From Vulcanimicrobiota bacterium (GTDB lineage: Bacteria > Vulcanimicrobiota > Xenobia > Xenobiales > JADMJV01), in assembly GCA_019637395.1 (NCBI GenBank), contig JAHBVR010000006.1, positions 124,001 through 188,000 on the forward strand: a stretch of DNA of 64,000 nt. Reading direction: 5' to 3'. Shown here in pieces: positions 44,655 to 53,377 of this stretch. The position numbers were made by a program, and so were the translations under genes. The first letter of the stretch is position 1; the number at the start of each line of letters is the position of its first letter. A model generated the notes under the pieces. That model was not told where the DNA came from. It worked only from the letters and a program-made list of their open reading frames with translations, and did not search any database.

Positions 44655-46136
44655 CTAACGAAGATCGAGCACTTGTCCTTGGCTACCGCCGCCAAAAGCT
44701 CCGACACAATACTTGACATTGGGTCTAACGACCGGCGTGGCAGTCGTATCACCCGCGTCAAAGAGCGTATCGAGCGGCGAAAGCTTTCCGTTATCCAACT
44801 GTAGATGACGGAAGATGGCTGCGTCACTGGTGCGGAAAGTAACCTGGCGCAACGTAGTGGCGGTCGCATTGGTGTTGCCTTCAGTAAAGAAGACGCTTAC
44901 AGCCGCACCCGTTGTATCTTCATTGAACAGGTGGATACCGCGCAAGGCGCTCAGGCCGGTGGCCCCCCCTGAGCCACTGTTTTGCAGCACGACCTTGCTG
45001 GTAATAGCTGGCGTAGCGCCGCCAGCCACCACGCGCAAGGCTCCCGGATTGGTGGTAGGATTCAGAAGGCCGGTGGCGCTGACATTCAGGCCCTCCGTAA
45101 TCACAAGATTACTGAAAGCGTCTGTGGCAAGGTCAAACGGATTATTGTAAGCGGTCGCCCCGGTTTCCGGCAAAATCAATTGCACACCTGTGTTTTGTGG
45201 GGGAGGCGGAGCCGGATTCTGAATGCCACTACCTGCGATGTAGTTAGCCAGGTCGATACGAATCACTCCACCTTGAGCACTGCCACTGGAACCAGCAGCG
45301 TTCTCCGTGAAGTAGAGAAACCGATGCCCATTGGCAGTGTCGACGGCAAGGGAGGTACAAAAATTGACCTGGGGCACAAAGATGGTCGAATTAGGGAACG
45401 GGGCAGTGAGATCAATTCGACTAATTCGTCCCACCGCGCCGGTGCCAAGCTCGGCCACGTAGAGAAAATTGCCTTCGCGAGCGATGTCCACTGGAGAGTT
45501 CAGATTGATAGCAAGTTGGTCGGCAGTACACTGACCGTTCGCCTGTATATTGGTGTAGCGAATGAGGCGTCCGATGCCGGCACCCGACGCATTGTCGGCG
45601 ACATAGATAGTGCTTCCATCGACCAGCATCCCAAATGGATTGGTGATCGTTAAGGGACTTGCCGTGCCCGCATTGGGAGCCAAAACGATATTGCTGGTGC
45701 CTGACGGCGATTCAGGATTGCGCGACAAAATCGTTACTCGGCCCGACCCTAAAGTGGAGTTGCCAAAACCTTGGAGTACAACCGGGAGTGTCCCAAACGA
45801 AAACACCCCCATCCCCAGGCGCGTGGGCGGATTCGAGGCGCCGGACCCTCCGCCACCGCCAGAAACAGCCGGCAGCATATTGGAGACCGTTAATCCAGTT
45901 GCCACCGTGGATGGGAAGGCCGGGTCCGGGGTAGCCGTCCCGGTGGCTCCGCCCGTCAGGCCCGAGCCGGTGGCGGTGCCGGTGGCGGTGCTACCGCCGG
46001 TGCCTAGACCAGCAGCCGGACCGCTCTCTTCCTCTCCGAAGCCGGTATTCTCACCTCGGGTGCCGCAACCGGCCAGGTAGCCCAGGGTCAGAACCAGGCC
46101 GGCCGCTAAAGTGAATTTTTTGAAATTACTGGACAT
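44655..46136 (-). CDS. lipoprotein with beta-propeller-like body
   Basis: 493 residues. The lipobox LAGC falls at residues 21-24 after a signal sequence. A Gly/Ser/Thr-rich linker of about 60 residues follows. The rest has recurring blocks such as NPFGMLVDGSTIYVAD, SPVDIAREGNFLYVAE and NPFDLATDAFSNLVITE, which fit NHL/SMP-30-type propeller blades. It would be anchored in the outer or inner membrane facing the periplasm or outside. Function unknown; no partner gene is obvious. Confidence 0.78.
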   Translation of the reverse strand: MSSNFKKFTLAAGLVLTLGYLAGCGTRGENTGFGEEESGPAAGLGTGGSTATGTATGSGLTGGATGTATPDPAFPSTVATGLTVSNMLPAVSGGGGGSGASNPPTRLGMGVFSFGTLPVVLQGFGNSTLGSGRVTILSRNPESPSGTSNIVLAPNAGTASPLTITNPFGMLVDGSTIYVADNASGAGIGRLIRYTNIQANGQCTADQLAINLNSPVDIAREGNFLYVAELGTGAVGRISRIDLTAPFPNSTIFVPQVNFCTSLAVDTANGHRFLYFTENAAGSSGSAQGGVIRIDLANYIAGSGIQNPAPPPPQNTGVQLILPETGATAYNNPFDLATDAFSNLVITEGLNVSATGLLNPTTNPGALRVVAGGATPAITSKVVLQNSGSGGATGLSALRGIHLFNEDTTGAAVSVFFTEGNTNATATTLRQVTFRTSDAAIFRHLQLDNGKLSPLDTLFDAGDTTATPVVRPNVKYCVGAFGGGSQGQVLDLR

Positions 46137-46199
46137 GAAAATACCTCCTACGGAGTCCCGTGGCGGGCCGGTTTCGCTTCCCGGGGTAGGAGTCCTTTC

Positions 46200-47171
46200 C
46201 TAATTCGGTAAAACGCTGCCCAGGACGCGAACCCAGTTACCACCGAGAATTTTGGCGATATCCGAGTCGCTCCAGCCGGCCTCCAGCATGCGCTCCACCA
46301 GGTGCACAAGGTCACGGGGATCCTGCAGGTCACCGGGGAGTACTTCCACCCCGTCAAAGTCCGAGCCGATAGCCACCGCATCGATCCCCGCCACTTCGAC
46401 CATGTGCTCCAGATGGCGGAACACGTCCCGGCTGCTGCTGGTGCCTTCGGTGACCAGGAATTTCGGCACAAAGGTCACCGCCACCAGACCACCGCTGTCA
46501 GCCAGGGCCCTGATCTGAGCATCTTCCAGGTTGCGTTCGCCGGGAACAAACTTCTGACAACAACTGTGACTGTTGATCATCGGTCCCCGATAGTGCTCCA
46601 GGGCTTCATCGAAAGCCTGACGGCCCAGATGGGCGGTATCCAGCAAGATTCCCAGTTCGCTCATCCGGTCCAACAGCTCCCGGCCGTGTGCGGAAAGTCC
46701 CGCCACCGGGTTGGCTCCGCAGGCACCGGCCGCCGGGCTATTATGATTGTGAGTCAGGCCGAGGGCGCGCAGGCCCAGGCGGTAAAAGGCGTCCAGCAAT
46801 TCCAGGTTGCCCAGCAAGGGGTCGACGCCCTCCAGAGAGATCAACACTCCCTGGCCACCGCGGGTGATGAGCTCAGCCAGTTGAGTACGGCTCTGGACCA
46901 AACGCAGACGCCCCGCGGAAGCCTCCACCGTCTGGTGGATCTTCTCGATGACCTGGAGAGCCACGGCGGTACCGATGGGTCCTACTTCCTCCAGACTGGT
47001 ATAGACGGCCTCGATTTGAAGATTCAATCCGGCCTGGCGCATGCGGGGCAGACTGCAGTGCCAACCACCGCTGCCACGCAGGAAGTCCCCGCCCTTTTTG
47101 ACGATGTTGCGAAAGGTGTCGGCGTGGCCGTCGCACACAAAAGCCGTGTGTAGAAGTTGCGAAGCTTTCAT
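46200..47171 (-). CDS. membrane dipeptidase (peptidase family M19)
   Basis: 323 residues. Renal-dipeptidase hallmarks are present: DGHAD at residue 14, the metal-bridging Glu in SLEGVD, LTHNH, DTAHLG, NSHS and IGSDFDGV. The enzyme hydrolyses dipeptides, often D-Ala or L-D types, with two zinc ions. No signal peptide is seen, so it is probably cytoplasmic. Its ATG overlaps the stop of the papain-like gene upstream by one base (TAATG), which indicates coupling. Confidence 0.9.
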   Translation of the reverse strand: MKASQLLHTAFVCDGHADTFRNIVKKGGDFLRGSGGWHCSLPRMRQAGLNLQIEAVYTSLEEVGPIGTAVALQVIEKIHQTVEASAGRLRLVQSRTQLAELITRGGQGVLISLEGVDPLLGNLELLDAFYRLGLRALGLTHNHNSPAAGACGANPVAGLSAHGRELLDRMSELGILLDTAHLGRQAFDEALEHYRGPMINSHSCCQKFVPGERNLEDAQIRALADSGGLVAVTFVPKFLVTEGTSSSRDVFRHLEHMVEVAGIDAVAIGSDFDGVEVLPGDLQDPRDLVHLVERMLEAGWSDSDIAKILGGNWVRVLGSVLPN

Positions 47172-47800
47172 TACATCCTGCGCACGTGCACGCGGGTGGC
47201 GAAAGTGCAGCGCTGCATAAACTCCTGCATACCCATCTCGAGCCGGCTCTGCTTGGTGGGATAAGGATCGCGCAGCACCACGCCCTGAATATAGGGCTGC
47301 CCCTGCACCACTTTATAATAGACGGCCGTGAGCACGTAAGCGTGACCGGTGTTGCCGGCTCCCTGGAGTCCCACGATCAGAGGCCAGCGATATTCAAGAT
47401 CCTGGATCACCGAGGACGGGTCCAGATTGCGACTGTCGGCTTCCACCGCCGACGTGCGCCCCCGCGAATCGGGGGCCCATCCCTGCAACGCATAGAGAAT
47501 TTCCTGGGGCCCGGCCGGCCGGTCGACGGCCCCCCCGAAAACTCGTTTCACGATATCTTCTTGCTTGACGTAGAGGCCATGATAGTTGAGCACCATCTGG
47601 ATGCAGGCGGCCCAACACCAGTTCTGCATGCGCTGACGACCATCACCCTCAGCCGCGGCGAAATGGACGAACTGTTCGCTAGGGACTCCCGCGACCCAGA
47701 CGTCCGTGCCCGGAATCTGACTTTTATCGGCCCGGGCCGGAGCCAGGCAAGCCGCCGCCAGCATAAGGATGGTTGCGAACTTCCGCACGATGCGCAGCAT
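47171..47800 (-). CDS. secreted papain-like cysteine peptidase (C39/C70-like)
   Basis: 209 residues from ATG 47800 (AAGGAG upstream). The signal peptide ends near ARA (residue 24). The catalytic Cys C62 is in QNWCWAACIQMVLNYHG, the His is H153 in TGHAYVLTAVYY and a likely Asp is D178 in LRDPYP. The layout is that of papain-like C39_2/C70 (AvrRpt2-type) peptidases. It would be exported and act in the envelope or outside. It is coupled to the membrane dipeptidase downstream; peptide breakdown is a plausible shared role. Confidence 0.82.
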   Translation of the reverse strand: MLRIVRKFATILMLAAACLAPARADKSQIPGTDVWVAGVPSEQFVHFAAAEGDGRQRMQNWCWAACIQMVLNYHGLYVKQEDIVKRVFGGAVDRPAGPQEILYALQGWAPDSRGRTSAVEADSRNLDPSSVIQDLEYRWPLIVGLQGAGNTGHAYVLTAVYYKVVQGQPYIQGVVLRDPYPTKQSRLEMGMQEFMQRCTFATRVHVRRM

Positions 47801-47819
47801 GGAATTCTCCTTCAATTCA

Positions 47820-48305
47820 TTACCAGGGGAGCAACGGCCGCCAGCGGGATCGCCGTTGCACTCTCCGTCCGACTCGACCCCACTGGTAAAGAGTTTGCTC
47901 CGGCGTGAAAAAGTCATTCCCGGTCCACACGGTTCCCGCCAGCATCGGCTGGCGCACCCACAGGACCAGATTTGGCCAATCGCGGGGAACTCGGCACGGC
48001 CGGCCGGTGTCGCTCAAAATGGCGCAAATCGTATGTGCAGACAGTCGCGTGCGTTCCCAATCTGGCCAGACTCCCGGACTGGAGCGAGCCACCTGCAACA
48101 AGAAATCTTGTTCCTGGGCCTGGGGTACGGGCTCGATGGCCTGTTCAACACCCTCTCCATCCAGCAGTGACAGCCAGAACTGCCCGGCAGCCAACACCTC
48201 CAGACGGAATCCCCGATCCAGGTCCCAGCGAAAATGGCGGGCCCGAAATTTTCTGGGGTAGTGCAGATAGTCGACACGCAGCCGGCGAGGGTTAGTGGAA
48301 CTCAA
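47820..48305 (-). CDS. hypothetical protein
   Basis: The frame is protein-like from about residue 15 on (LRVDYLHYPRKFRARHFRW, LEVLAAGQFWLSLLD and so on), rich in Trp, Arg and Leu. Its 5' part lies within the nucleotide-sugar dehydratase gene and is not protein-like further up, so a TTG at 48305 is the best available start and is uncertain. About 161 residues, soluble. I do not recognise it; the compact body could be a small beta-sandwich. Confidence 0.45.
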   Translation of the reverse strand: MSSTNPRRLRVDYLHYPRKFRARHFRWDLDRGFRLEVLAAGQFWLSLLDGEGVEQAIEPVPQAQEQDFLLQVARSSPGVWPDWERTRLSAHTICAILSDTGRPCRVPRDWPNLVLWVRQPMLAGTVWTGNDFFTPEQTLYQWGRVGRRVQRRSRWRPLLPW

Positions 48306-49332
48306 TCTTGCCGGTCGCCGTGCGAATGGGCACCTTGCGCAGCCATAAGGTCTTGTCCCACCACTTGCTGTTATCACGATACCATTGGATGGTCCGGTCC
48401 AGGCCCTCATCAAAATGGGTGGAGACCTCCCATTTGAGCAGTTCCTTGGCCTTGGCAACTGAAGAGGTGTGGCGAAAAACCTGGCCGGGACGGTCTCCCA
48501 CCAGTTTGATTTCGCTGTCCGATTGCATATGCGCTTTGATCTTCTCGGCAATCTCCAGCACGCTATAGGAGAGGCCCGAGCCCAGGTTGATGACCTCACC
48601 CTGCAGTTTATTCACATTGCTGTGTAAGGCCGAATCCAGGGCCCGGCAGTGGTCTTCCACGAACAGCCAGTCCCGCTTGGCCTGACCGTCGCCGTGCACG
48701 GTGAGCGGCTCGCCCAACAAACAGGCCGTTACGAAACGGGGAACCACTTTCTCGAGGTGCTGGAAAGGCCCGTAGTTATTGAAAGGACGGATAATCACGG
48801 CGGGGATTTGATAAGTGGCCCAGTAGCTGAAAACCAACCGGTCGGCCCCGGCTTTGGCGCTGGCATAGGGCGACATGGGCTTGAGCGGATGCTCCTCGTC
48901 CATCAGTTCACTCTCGGCCGTTCCATAGACCTCGGAAGTGGAGATGTGTATGAAGCGTTCGATGCGGTCCCGATGACTGAGCACCGCGTTGGCCACCACC
49001 TGAGTCCCCATCACGTCGGTTTCAAAGAAGACCTTGTTGTCGTAGATCGAGCGCGTGACGTGGCTTTCGGCCGCAAAGTGGACCACCATGTCCGACTGTC
49101 CGACCAGGCGACCCACCAGTTCACCGTTGGTAACATTGCCATACCAGAAGACCAGGCGGCCTTGCTGTCCATCACCGGGATCGATGTATTCCTGGGGCAA
49201 GTTGTCGGGGTTGCCCGCGTAGGTCAGCAGATCCAGCACGATGATCTTGTAATCTGGATATTTATTCAACATATAGCGGACGAAGTTGCTGCCGATAAAC
49301 CCGGCGCCGCCAGTAACGAGAATGGTCTTCAT
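48292..49332 (-). CDS. NAD-dependent nucleotide-sugar dehydratase/epimerase (dTDP-glucose 4,6-dehydratase-like)
   Basis: 346 residues, extended SDR family. The N-terminal TGGAGFIGSNFVRY glycine motif binds NAD. The active-site block is STSEVYGTAESELMDEEHPLKPMSPYASAKAGADRL in parts, with YxxxK (YASAK). RmlB normally shows TDEVYG; here Ser replaces the Asp, so a dehydratase step is less certain than the fold. Likely substrate is a dTDP- or UDP-sugar. It is divergent from the methyltransferase gene and near other sugar-handling genes. Confidence 0.83.
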   Translation of the reverse strand: MKTILVTGGAGFIGSNFVRYMLNKYPDYKIIVLDLLTYAGNPDNLPQEYIDPGDGQQGRLVFWYGNVTNGELVGRLVGQSDMVVHFAAESHVTRSIYDNKVFFETDVMGTQVVANAVLSHRDRIERFIHISTSEVYGTAESELMDEEHPLKPMSPYASAKAGADRLVFSYWATYQIPAVIIRPFNNYGPFQHLEKVVPRFVTACLLGEPLTVHGDGQAKRDWLFVEDHCRALDSALHSNVNKLQGEVINLGSGLSYSVLEIAEKIKAHMQSDSEIKLVGDRPGQVFRHTSSVAKAKELLKWEVSTHFDEGLDRTIQWYRDNSKWWDKTLWLRKVPIRTATGKIEFH

Positions 49333-49409
49333 GGGCGGTTGGCCTTACGAGCTGATGGGCCTGGATCCTGCTTGTTTATTAAGACGCTCCCTCGGGCAAG
49401 TTCAGCACT

Positions 49410-50144
49410 ATGAAATTGGACGGAATCCGCCAGGAAGTGGACCGGGCCGCCGGCCACTACTATCACAGCGACCTGCAAAAGGGCATCGACAACCGCACCA
49501 AGCAGTTCGTCATCCAGCGCTGCCTGCCCGAGGTGCGCGGCGCCCACCTGCTCGAGCTGGGTTATATCGACGGAGAATGGACGCGCCAGTTGCTGGAACT
49601 GGACTGCCAGACCTTGGACGTGGTGGAAGGTGCTCAGAACCACGTGGAGCACGCGCGCTTGACCTTCAGTGGTGATGCGCGGGTTACGGTGCACCACTGC
49701 CTGTTTCAAGAGTTTCAACCGCAGCGTAAGTTTACCACCATCATCGCCGGCGACATGTTGCGGTATCTATCCGACCCGGTCGATTTTTTGAAGCAGGCCG
49801 GAACCTGGCTGGAACCGGGAGGCAGAATCATCGTCACCGTTCCCAATGGACGCTCGTTCCACCGCCGACTGGGCTGCTACATGAAGATGGAAGCCAGCCC
49901 CATGGAGGCCAATCAGCGCGACCGGGAAGTGGGCAATCAGCGCACCTACGACCGCTACACTTTAAGGGCGGAACTGGAAGCCACCGGCCTGGACGTGCTG
50001 GAAGTGCGCGGCTGCTTCTTCAAGCCGCTTTCCAGCGCCCAGATGGCCGATTGGCAAGAGCCGCTTTTGACCGCCCTCTACCAGATGGGCAACGAACTCG
50101 AGGACTACTGCTGGTTCCTCTACGCCGTGTGCGCCCGGCGGTGA
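49410..50144 (+). CDS. class I SAM-dependent methyltransferase
   Basis: 244 residues. The SAM-binding block is LLELGYIDGEWTRQLLE (residues about 47-63; motif I is LELG), followed by VVEG and FTTIIAGDMLRYLSDPVDFL. The PGGRIIVTVPNGRS segment is typical of UbiE/Coq5-like small-molecule methyltransferases. It overlaps the next gene by four bases (GTGA). With its neighbours it may act on a nucleotide sugar or glycan. Confidence 0.82.
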   Translation: MKLDGIRQEVDRAAGHYYHSDLQKGIDNRTKQFVIQRCLPEVRGAHLLELGYIDGEWTRQLLELDCQTLDVVEGAQNHVEHARLTFSGDARVTVHHCLFQEFQPQRKFTTIIAGDMLRYLSDPVDFLKQAGTWLEPGGRIIVTVPNGRSFHRRLGCYMKMEASPMEANQRDREVGNQRTYDRYTLRAELEATGLDVLEVRGCFFKPLSSAQMADWQEPLLTALYQMGNELEDYCWFLYAVCARR

Positions 50145-50914
50145 ACTCGCTGCACCGGCTCCTGGAGCGGTTGGAAGTGCCGGTGGGCGGACTGGTCTAC
50201 CTGCATACCTCTTTCTCGCGCCTCCGCTACCTGGAATTGAGTCCGAATGAGTTCATCGACTCTTTACTGGATTATCTGGGTCCCCAGGGTAGCTTGACCA
50301 TGCCTTCCTTCAGTTGGAATGTCGACCCCTCGGAGCGCCCCTGGAAGGGTTATGCCGATTATTTTCACGGCCACTACGTGTTTGACGTCCGCAACACGCC
50401 GGCCAATATCGGCGCCGTGCCCGAGCTTTTTCGCCAGCGACCGGGCGTGCGCCGCGGCCTCAATTACTGGTGGTCGGTGGCCGCCTGCGGTCCGCTGGCG
50501 GACGAGTTGACCCATGCTCAGGAAGAGGTGGAACATCCCGCCGGACCGGATTCTTCCTTCGGACGGATCCAGCACCACGGCGGCTGGATTCTGGGCCTGG
50601 GGGTGACCCTGAACACCACCAGCCTGGCTTTTTTGCCGGATTTTGCTCTGCAAAATCGCTACTTCGTTACTCCCGAGCCGCTCCGCGGGCCGGTCATCGA
50701 CGAACAAGGCCGCCAGTTGGAGACATGGAGCTACTGGGTGTTGCCTGAAAGCGTGCGTTACATCAGGCCGGAAGCAGTCTGCGGCCAGGGATTCGAGGCC
50801 ATGCGCCGCTGTGATCACGAGGGCGTGATTCAATTCGCCTATCCTTATGCGGCCTACCATGAACGCGCCCTGAGCTTCGGCCTCCCATCCCCCTGGTGGG
50901 AGGCGCTTCCCTGA
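50141..50914 (+). CDS. AAC(3)-fold N-acetyltransferase-like protein
   Basis: 257 residues from GTG 50141, overlapping the methyltransferase stop. The antibiotic_NAT (PF02522) pattern is visible: LVYLHTSFSRLRYLE, YLGPQGSLTMPSFSW, RNTPANIGAVPELFR and ILGLGVTLNTTS. In resistance enzymes this fold acetylates the 3-amino group of aminoglycosides. Here the company of a dehydratase, methyltransferase and glycosyltransferase argues for acetylation of an amino sugar in glycan synthesis. I would not call it a resistance gene. Confidence 0.75.
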   Translation: MNSLHRLLERLEVPVGGLVYLHTSFSRLRYLELSPNEFIDSLLDYLGPQGSLTMPSFSWNVDPSERPWKGYADYFHGHYVFDVRNTPANIGAVPELFRQRPGVRRGLNYWWSVAACGPLADELTHAQEEVEHPAGPDSSFGRIQHHGGWILGLGVTLNTTSLAFLPDFALQNRYFVTPEPLRGPVIDEQGRQLETWSYWVLPESVRYIRPEAVCGQGFEAMRRCDHEGVIQFAYPYAAYHERALSFGLPSPWWEALP

Positions 50915-52677
50915 AAATCCTCAGCTTGAGCAATGGCGCCGAAGCGATGAAGGACTTCTTGGCGGCGCTCACCGGCTATTTTGTGGACGGCCGCCACGAA
51001 GGGCGGTGCGTGGTGGCCGGCTCCGAATGGTCTCTCGAGGCCTGTCCTTTCCCCATGCGCTCCTTTGAAGAGTACTCAGTGCAGCCGCCCGGAGGTCTGG
51101 AATGGCGATTGGCCGCCGCCCGCCGCGCACTCCTGGAAGAAAAGCCCGACCTTTTACTGACCTCATCGCAAGAAAGCGACTGGGATTTACTGGCCGACCT
51201 GGTGACACAGATGGGCGTCCACTGGCAGCGTTGTTCGGCTTCTCGAGGTAAACTCGAAGTGGTGGCGCGCGGGCCGGCCAGCGGACCCGTCCTGACCCTG
51301 GAGGAAAGCCTCGCCCCCCTGAGCCGGGCCGCCGATCCGGTGGCCCGGCTGCGCCAACTGGTCGCCGAAACAGGCCGGGTCCACTTCCAAGAGCCGGTCA
51401 ATCTGGGCTTTGCGGGCGGGCTCCGCCGTTTCCGTTATGCAGACTACGACAATGAATTCGCCCTGGCCGAGGCCGATCTGGATTTACGTCAGTTGCTGCG
51501 CGAACAACTCAAGCCTGAGCAATTCCGCGTATCCTTGAACCAGGGGCGCACGGGCACGGCCGGCACCAGTCCGTTTTTGGAAGCCAACGACGGCCTGACG
51601 CAAATGTTTGATATCGAGGTGAACCTGGCAGGTCTACCAGCCCTCTCCTGGCTCGATCGTTATCGCTCCGGCTCGGAAGCACAGTTGCGCCTGCTCTTCA
51701 TCGATCTGCACAACGTGGCCGGATCGGGTATGCAGCACGCCCTGGCCATCAATCGCCACAGCCACAGTCGCGCCCACGTGCTTTGCCACCAACCGCATCC
51801 CTTCATCGAGCCGGCCAGCCCCGAGTGTAACGTGATCTACACCAGGCCGGGCTGGTCACCCGAGATCAAAGACCTGCTCAAGCAAGCCGATCTGCTGGTC
51901 TTTTTAGAGGAAGACGAGGTGGAGACGGTGGGCTGGCCGGCTGATTTTCAAGAAATCGCCCGGCGCAAGCCGCACCTGCATTTTTATGTGGGGCAGCGGG
52001 TGCACACGGGGGTGGCTTCCAGGCAACGGCCCGGAAAGACGGTCCTCACGGGTCTGCCCCACGTGCTGCGCATGTATCCGGGCGCGCATTTCTATCACGG
52101 CTTTTACCCCACCGTGCTGGACACTCTGGAACTGCGCGAGCCGCTTTCCCAAAAAGACGGTATCTTGCGCGTGCTGCATACCCCCAGCCTGCCCCACGCC
52201 AGCCAGCATCGCTATCTTTACCACAAAGACACGGCTTCGTTCTTGGAAGCGGCCCAGGTCTTAAAAGAACGCTTTCCCCAGGTGCGTTTCATGCAGCTGG
52301 CGGGTGTGCCCCATCACAAGATCCTGCAGGCCCGGCTGGACTGCGACATCGCCTTTCACCAACTGCGCGGCTTTATGGGAATGACCGGCAACGAAGCCAT
52401 GTTCTTGCGCCGTCCCACCATCCAGGCCACCGACCGCGAAAATTTCAATCGCCATCTGGAACTGTGGGGGCTGGATACGAAAATCCCCTGGGTGTGCGCC
52501 GACCGCACCAATCTGGCTGAAGCCATCGAGAAACTGCTGGTCAACGCCGACTATCGCGAAGAAGTGGCCCGCGACTGCCGCACCTTCATGCTCCAGTATT
52601 ACAGCGCCGAAGTGGGCATCCAGCTCTTCCTGTACTACGCTCTGCAGGCGGTCAAAAACTACGCCGCAGTCTCTTGA
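50896..52677 (+). CDS. glycosyltransferase-like protein (GT-B type C-terminal half)
   Basis: About 593 residues from GTG 50896; translation may instead start at a nearby CTG. The first 230 residues are not recognised. From about 270 on, the pattern resembles GT-B glycosyltransferases: RLLFIDLHNVAGSGMQHALAIN in two parts, a linker with HTPSLPHASQHRYLYHK, VRFMQLAGVPHHKIL and GMTGNEAMFLRRPTIQ in the likely donor-binding region. It overlaps the gene before it by 19 bases. It probably builds a surface or storage glycan. The tail overlaps the convergent WbqC gene. Confidence 0.7.
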   Translation: MGGASLKILSLSNGAEAMKDFLAALTGYFVDGRHEGRCVVAGSEWSLEACPFPMRSFEEYSVQPPGGLEWRLAAARRALLEEKPDLLLTSSQESDWDLLADLVTQMGVHWQRCSASRGKLEVVARGPASGPVLTLEESLAPLSRAADPVARLRQLVAETGRVHFQEPVNLGFAGGLRRFRYADYDNEFALAEADLDLRQLLREQLKPEQFRVSLNQGRTGTAGTSPFLEANDGLTQMFDIEVNLAGLPALSWLDRYRSGSEAQLRLLFIDLHNVAGSGMQHALAINRHSHSRAHVLCHQPHPFIEPASPECNVIYTRPGWSPEIKDLLKQADLLVFLEEDEVETVGWPADFQEIARRKPHLHFYVGQRVHTGVASRQRPGKTVLTGLPHVLRMYPGAHFYHGFYPTVLDTLELREPLSQKDGILRVLHTPSLPHASQHRYLYHKDTASFLEAAQVLKERFPQVRFMQLAGVPHHKILQARLDCDIAFHQLRGFMGMTGNEAMFLRRPTIQATDRENFNRHLELWGLDTKIPWVCADRTNLAEAIEKLLVNADYREEVARDCRTFMLQYYSAEVGIQLFLYYALQAVKNYAAVS

Positions 52678-53332
52678 GGCTGTCCGGCCCGAGCTGGAAC
52701 ATCAGGTCCACGACGGACAGGTGGGAGACAAACTCCCCTCCCCGCTGCGGGTAGACCGGGTGCTGGTAACCATGCCAGCGAACCTTGACGCCAATTTTCT
52801 CGAACTGAGCTTCATCCAGATAATCTCGGGCGGCATCTCCCGTGAGATACTCGGTCGCTCCCAACTTCTCACAAATCGCGATGAGGCGCTCGGTCTTCTG
52901 GCCCGGAACGCCCAGATCGGAGGAGAAGACGGCCTTCCAGGAGAGCCCCAGGCGTTCGGTCAGCCACTTCAAGCCCTCCACATCCCAATCGAGCAACCGG
53001 TTCCAGTCGTTGGCATAGTAACGCTGCAAATCGGGATAAAGCCAGTCGAAAAAGGGCGCCTTGGAATAAGCCTGGCGCAGGGTCTCGAGATGCTTGCGGC
53101 GCCAGGGCTGAGCGTAATCCACTTCGATCTGGTTGACCAGCGGAGCGCCTTTGGCCTTGACGGGAATACTCAGCCAGGCCACCCCCTGAGCGGTCAGGAT
53201 GCGATTGCGGTTGCGCCAGCCGTGCTTATCGAACTGCACATCGTCATAAAGCACAAAGCGGTCACACCAGGCATATTGATCCAGGTGCCCCTGCCAGGGC
53301 AAGAAGCTGGGCTGCAGCACCACCACTTTCAT
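52652..53332 (-). CDS. WbqC family protein
   Basis: 226 residues from ATG 53332. Hallmarks are VLQPSFLPWQGHLDQ, DDVQFDKHGWRNRNRI and FSSDLGVPGQKTERLIAICEKLGATEYLTGDAARDYLD in parts. WbqC-like proteins occur in O-antigen and lipopolysaccharide clusters; no reaction has been firmly assigned to the family to my knowledge. The upstream in-frame extension to 53404 is not used, because the ATG at 53332 matches the conserved start. It converges with the glycosyltransferase gene (26-base overlap). Confidence 0.88.
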   Translation of the reverse strand: MKVVVLQPSFLPWQGHLDQYAWCDRFVLYDDVQFDKHGWRNRNRILTAQGVAWLSIPVKAKGAPLVNQIEVDYAQPWRRKHLETLRQAYSKAPFFDWLYPDLQRYYANDWNRLLDWDVEGLKWLTERLGLSWKAVFSSDLGVPGQKTERLIAICEKLGATEYLTGDAARDYLDEAQFEKIGVKVRWHGYQHPVYPQRGGEFVSHLSVVDLMFQLGPDSLKRLRRSF

Positions 53333-53377
53333 GGAGCCTGCTTGCTTGATCTCGGAGCAGGAATCCTGGAGGCTTGC

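Noticed and set aside
48306-48599. 5' extension of the hypothetical gene at 47820
   Set aside because: This part is Arg/Ser/Pro-rich antiframe of the nucleotide-sugar dehydratase gene.
50141-50914. Aminoglycoside resistance gene
   Set aside because: The fold fits AAC(3), but the context is sugar modification and the protein is not close to known resistance enzymes by eye.
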